Positions 7,444 to 10,995 of a DNA stretch of 10,995 nucleotides are shown one piece after another. The stretch covers positions 1 to 10,995 of the forward strand of contig JAIRMF010000057.1 in assembly GCA_031258895.1 (NCBI GenBank). Direction: 5' to 3'. Below the pieces are notes generated by a model that saw nothing but the letters and a program-made list of their open reading frames with translations, did no database searches and was not told the DNA's origin. Every line of letters starts with the position of its first letter. Within the stretch, counting starts at the first letter, position 1. The stretch comes from Dysgonamonadaceae bacterium (GTDB lineage Bacteria; Bacteroidota; Bacteroidia; Bacteroidales; Azobacteroidaceae). Position numbers and translations under genes: made by a program.

Positions 7444-7461
7444 ATGACGACAACGCAGTAA
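7444..7461 (+). other. Five-codon leader frame MTTTQ overlapping the lon start
   Basis: An ATG at 7444 opens MTTTQ and stops at TAA 7459-7461, whose last A is the first base of the lon ATG (TAATG). A purine-rich GGAGGG lies at 7426-7431, 12 bases before this ATG and 29 before the lon ATG. The arrangement would permit translational coupling by termination-reinitiation. Because Bacteroidota seldom depend on Shine-Dalgarno pairing and so short a frame can arise by chance, this is only a possibility. Confidence 0.25.
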
Positions 7462-9869
7462 TGGAAAATATATTAGAGCATCAGTTAGAGATAGTAATTG
7501 AAAATAAACCGCTTACGCCTGACGAGTGGGCTGAGGAGTACGCAATCCTTCCGTTGAAAAACTTAATGTTCCTACCGGGAATCCTTACGCCAATCAACGT
7601 TGGACGCGAAAAGCCGCAAAAAATGATTCGGGATGTCAGGAAAAAGAAGGGAATTATCGGTGTTTTCTGCCAAAAAGACATAAACGAATCCGACCCTGGA
7701 TTCGAGGATCTCTATCCGGTAGGCACTGCGGCGAGGATTGTTAACATTGTCAAGGAGGAGGAAGGCAGTATAACGATTGTGTTGATGGGCATCAACCGGA
7801 TACGTCTCAAATCTATCACCGCCAAGGATCCTTACCTGAAAGGATATTTCGAACCGCTTACCGACATTTATCCCGTCAAATCGGACAAGGAATATAAGGA
7901 GCAGCTCAAATCTGTTCGCGAGATCACTATTCGCATGATTTCCGAAAAGATGGGTTTGCCGGACTTTATCATGGATGGGATCAGCAAATCGAAGGACATT
8001 CAGTATTTGATAGACCTGGCGTTTTCGGCGGTTGGCGCCACTGTTGAGGAGAAGCAGAACCTTATGGCCACCGACGACGTGAAAGAGCGGATGAACAAGC
8101 TTCTTAAGTTGCTTGATCAGGATGTGCAATTGCTCAATATCAAGGCAGACATACGCCGTAAGACGCAAACCGAGATCGACAAGCAGCAGCGTGAATACTT
8201 TCTACAGCAGGAGATGAAGAACATTCAGGAGGCGCTTGGAGGAGGGAGCAGTCATGAAGTTGAGATCAACAACATCAAGGAGAAGGCTAAGAAGGTCAAT
8301 TTCACGCCTGAGCAGAGGAAGGTTTTCGACAAGGAGTTACAGAAGTTGGAGCGTATTAACACTCATTCTCCCGAACACTCTACGCAGATGGAATATGTCC
8401 AGACTCTTTTGTCGTTGCCGTGGAACAGCTTTACGAAGGACAACTTCAATCTTAAGCGTGCGAGGCGCGTGCTTGACAAGGAACATTTCGGGTTGGAGAA
8501 GGTAAAGGAGCGTATACTTGAGCACCTTGCGGTCTTGAAGCTTAAGGGTGACATGAAGTCGCCTATCATATGTCTTCACGGCCCTCCGGGAGTTGGGAAG
8601 ACTTCTCTTGGGAAATCTGTGTCGGAGTCATTGGGGAGGAAGTATGTCAGGATGTCGCTTGGGGGTTTGCATGACGAGTCGGAGATACGCGGTCACAGCC
8701 GTACTTATATCGGTTCGATGCCCGGTCGCATTATTCGCAGCCTTCAGAAAGCGGGTTCTGCGAATCCGGTGATCATTCTCGATGAGATAGACAAGGTGGG
8801 TCAGGACTATAAGGGCGACCCGGCGGCGGCGCTGCTTGAGGTTCTTGATCCCGAACAAAACGTGGCATTCCATGACAACTATATCGACATCGACTTCGAT
8901 CTGTCTAAGGTGTTGTTTATCGCCACGGCCAATACATTGAATACAATTTCTCAACCGCTGCTTGACCGTATGGAGCTGATCGACGTCAGCGGCTATATCT
9001 GTGAGGAGAAGCTGGAGATAGCTCGCAGGCATCTCATTCCGCACCAGTTGGAGGCCCACGGCATTGCTAAGGATAAGTTCGGGATGTCTAAGAGGGCTAT
9101 TCTTGCCGTTATCGAGTCGTACACCCGCGAATCCGGTGTTCGGGCACTGAACAAGCAGATAGCTAAGATAATGCGTAAGGTTGCGCTTGCCATTGTGGCA
9201 GGGGAATCCTATCCTAACAGGCTTGAGCCGGAGCATCTTCGCGACTATTTGGGGGTTGTGAAGTTTTCCAGGGATCGCTATGAGGGCAATGAGTATGCGG
9301 GCGTTGTGACCGGCCTGGCGTGGACGGCTGTAGGGGGAGAGATTCTCTTTATAGAGACGAGTTTGAGTCGCGGCAAGGGCGGCAAGCTCACGTTGACCGG
9401 TAATCTTGGGGATGTGATGAAGGAGTCGGCAATTCTGTCGCTTGAGTATATCAAGTCGCACGCGGGACAGTTGGGCATTCCGGACGGGGTGTTTGACAAA
9501 TGGAACGTGCATCTTCATGTTCCGGAGGGGGCTATACCGAAGGACGGGCCGAGTGCGGGTATTACGATGACGGCGTCTATGGTTTCGGCGTTTACGCAGC
9601 GCAAGACTCGTCCTCACATTGCGATGACCGGCGAGATGACGTTGCGCGGCAAGGTTTTACCGGTTGGCGGGATTAAGGAGAAGATACTTGCGGCGAAGCG
9701 TGCCGGTATCACGGACATTGTGTTGTGCAGTGAGAACCGTCGTAACATTGAGGAGATAAACGAGATGTACATCGAGGGGCTGACGTTCCATTACGTAGAC
9801 GATGTACGGGAGGTTTTGGATGTTGCGTTGTTGGAGGAGAAGATTAATAATCCGTTGGAAATAGTATGA
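7461..9869 (+). CDS. lon: ATP-dependent endopeptidase Lon
   Basis: Lon is a cytoplasmic homohexameric AAA+ serine protease that degrades misfolded and short-lived regulatory proteins. The 802 residues show the usual order. The N-terminal substrate-binding domain starts near 28 (ILPLKNLMFLPG) and runs to about 225, followed by a helical linker (RKTQTEIDKQQREYFLQQEM). The AAA+ module has Walker A GPPGVGKT at 374-381, Walker B VIILDEID at 437-444 and a sensor-1 region ATANTLNTI. The S16 protease domain has catalytic Ser698 in PKDGPSAG and Lys741 in GGIKEKILAAKRAGI; their 43-residue spacing equals that in E. coli Lon. All active-site residues are present. It diverges from atpG across a 158-bp gap. 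I could not find a convincing TAnnTTTG box for it there. Its stop overlaps the mazG start. Confidence 0.97.
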   Translation: MENILEHQLEIVIENKPLTPDEWAEEYAILPLKNLMFLPGILTPINVGREKPQKMIRDVRKKKGIIGVFCQKDINESDPGFEDLYPVGTAARIVNIVKEEEGSITIVLMGINRIRLKSITAKDPYLKGYFEPLTDIYPVKSDKEYKEQLKSVREITIRMISEKMGLPDFIMDGISKSKDIQYLIDLAFSAVGATVEEKQNLMATDDVKERMNKLLKLLDQDVQLLNIKADIRRKTQTEIDKQQREYFLQQEMKNIQEALGGGSSHEVEINNIKEKAKKVNFTPEQRKVFDKELQKLERINTHSPEHSTQMEYVQTLLSLPWNSFTKDNFNLKRARRVLDKEHFGLEKVKERILEHLAVLKLKGDMKSPIICLHGPPGVGKTSLGKSVSESLGRKYVRMSLGGLHDESEIRGHSRTYIGSMPGRIIRSLQKAGSANPVIILDEIDKVGQDYKGDPAAALLEVLDPEQNVAFHDNYIDIDFDLSKVLFIATANTLNTISQPLLDRMELIDVSGYICEEKLEIARRHLIPHQLEAHGIAKDKFGMSKRAILAVIESYTRESGVRALNKQIAKIMRKVALAIVAGESYPNRLEPEHLRDYLGVVKFSRDRYEGNEYAGVVTGLAWTAVGGEILFIETSLSRGKGGKLTLTGNLGDVMKESAILSLEYIKSHAGQLGIPDGVFDKWNVHLHVPEGAIPKDGPSAGITMTASMVSAFTQRKTRPHIAMTGEMTLRGKVLPVGGIKEKILAAKRAGITDIVLCSENRRNIEEINEMYIEGLTFHYVDDVREVLDVALLEEKINNPLEIV

Positions 9870-10651
9870 GCAGGAGGGAGGAGCAGTTACGGGCGTTCGG
9901 TCGTCTGTTGGACGTCTTTGACGAGTTGCGTGTCAGGTGTCCGTGGGACAGGGAGCAGACTAATGAGAGTTTGCGGACGAACACTATAGAGGAGACGTAT
10001 GAGTTGTGCGAGGCGATCATGTCGGATAATTCGGACGGGATACGTAAGGAGTTGGGGGACTTGCTGCTGCACATCGTTTTCTATTCCAAGATTGCCGCCG
10101 AGAAGGGGCAGTTTGACATTGGCGACGTATGCGATTCGCTTTGTGGGAAGCTTATGTTTCGCCATCCGCATGTGTTTGGTACGGCGGAGGCGGGTACGTC
10201 GGGGCAGGTAGAGCGGAACTGGGAGCGTATCAAGCTGGAGGAGAAGGGTGGCAACCGGTCTGTGCTTGAAGGTGTTCCGGCTTCGTTGCCGAGCATGGCG
10301 AAGGCGCACCGGATACAGGACAAGGCACGTAACGCGGGTTTTGACTGGGAGCGTCGTGAGGATGCGTGGTTGAAGGTTGAGGAGGAGTTGCGCGAGTTGA
10401 GCTGTGAGGTTGGCGTGCTGGATGCGGAGCGTATGGAAGCGGAGTTTGGCGACGTCTTTTTCAGTTTGATCAATGTTGCCCGCCTGTACGGGATCAATCC
10501 TGATAATGCTTTGGAGCGTACTAACCGGAAGTTTATGGCACGTTTCAATCACATGGAGCGGAAGGTTAGTGAGGCCGGCCGTTCGCTGCGTGACATGACG
10601 TTGCCGGAGCTGGAGGCTTTCTGGTGCGAGGCGAAGCTGGAGCACCCGTAG
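9866..10651 (+). CDS. mazG: Nucleoside triphosphate pyrophosphohydrolase MazG
   Basis: MazG hydrolyses (d)NTPs to monophosphate and pyrophosphate, a house-cleaning activity linked in E. coli to starvation survival. The 261-residue protein has the two tandem all-alpha MazG domains of the long form. The first contains CPWDREQT (25-32), then EETYE (42-46) and ELGDLLLHIVFYSKI (62-76), whose acidic residues form an EExxE...ExxD Mg site. The second has EEELREL (172-178), EFGDVFFSLINVARL (193-207) and the basic ALERTNRKFMARF (215-227), which corresponds to the catalytically important C-terminal motif in E. coli MazG. Length and domains are normal. The ATG overlaps the lon TGA by four bases (ATGA), so the two genes are co-transcribed and probably translationally coupled. 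The coding strand is strongly G-rich. Confidence 0.95.
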   Translation: MSRREEQLRAFGRLLDVFDELRVRCPWDREQTNESLRTNTIEETYELCEAIMSDNSDGIRKELGDLLLHIVFYSKIAAEKGQFDIGDVCDSLCGKLMFRHPHVFGTAEAGTSGQVERNWERIKLEEKGGNRSVLEGVPASLPSMAKAHRIQDKARNAGFDWERREDAWLKVEEELRELSCEVGVLDAERMEAEFGDVFFSLINVARLYGINPDNALERTNRKFMARFNHMERKVSEAGRSLRDMTLPELEAFWCEAKLEHP

Positions 10652-10665
10652 TAATATTGCCTTCA

Positions 10666-10673
10666 TACCTTTG
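10666..10673 (+). promoter_or_regulatory. -7 box downstream of mazG
   Basis: TACCTTTG matches TAnnTTTG exactly and lies 28 bases upstream of the ATG at 10702, separated by an A-rich leader (CCCAAAATAAAAC). This is the usual geometry of a Bacteroidales promoter. No TTTG is seen 19-21 bases before it; that region is the 3' end of mazG. It suggests that a new transcript starts here. Confidence 0.5.
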
Positions 10674-10701
10674 TACCCAAAATAAAACACTCGACAAGAA
10701 C

Positions 10702-10995
<294 letters not shown>

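Noticed and set aside
8628..9617. A 329-codon open frame antisense to lon
   Set aside because: Its composition is Arg/His/Leu-rich as expected from an antisense frame of a G-rich gene, and it has no family motifs. lon on the other strand is complete with all catalytic residues.

Overview
The window looks like chromosomal DNA of a Bacteroidota bacterium, most likely order Bacteroidales. The evidence is the DUF6089-uppS-bamA gene order, a BamA ending in the phylum-typical FHFIIGQEF, a DUF6242-type lipoprotein, start sites that mostly lack a Shine-Dalgarno sequence, and -7 boxes of the Bacteroides form TAnnTTTG ahead of several starts. Genus cannot be read from the sequence.

Layout, left to right. 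Bases 1-127 are the tail of a plus-strand gene. Bases 128-484 are a gene-free convergent gap, over half of it a degenerate 42-bp repeat array. Then come four minus-strand envelope genes: bamA (485-3205), uppS (3199-3975), a DUF6089 outer-membrane barrel protein (3981-4664) and, behind an AT-rich hairpin, a DUF6242-like lipoprotein (4833-6266). The minus strand continues with atpG (6431-7302), the F1 gamma subunit, whose frame is broken once at a run of six A. At about 7.3-7.46 kb transcription diverges: lon (7461-9869) and mazG (9866-10651) run on the plus strand with a 4-base ATGA overlap. The last 340 bases hold a good -7 box, a start codon, an (AC)14 microsatellite, a GC-rich alternating purine-pyrimidine tract and a 21-bp repeat array running off the end.

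Functionally the left half is envelope biogenesis: undecaprenyl diphosphate synthesis for wall and O-antigen carriers, outer-membrane protein insertion, and two exported proteins of unknown role. The centre is energy metabolism (a lone atpG) and the right half is quality control (Lon protease, MazG NTP pyrophosphohydrolase).

The coding genes are mostly ordinary core genes. The unusual content is (1) the single -1 frameshift in atpG at GGG AAA AAA TAG, (2) three different short tandem-repeat families with periods of 42, 23 and 21 bp, all between or at the edges of genes, and (3) the right-end locus where a promoter and start codon lead straight into a dinucleotide repeat and Z-DNA-prone sequence. 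I see no CRISPR array, tRNA, rRNA, insertion sequence or defence system.
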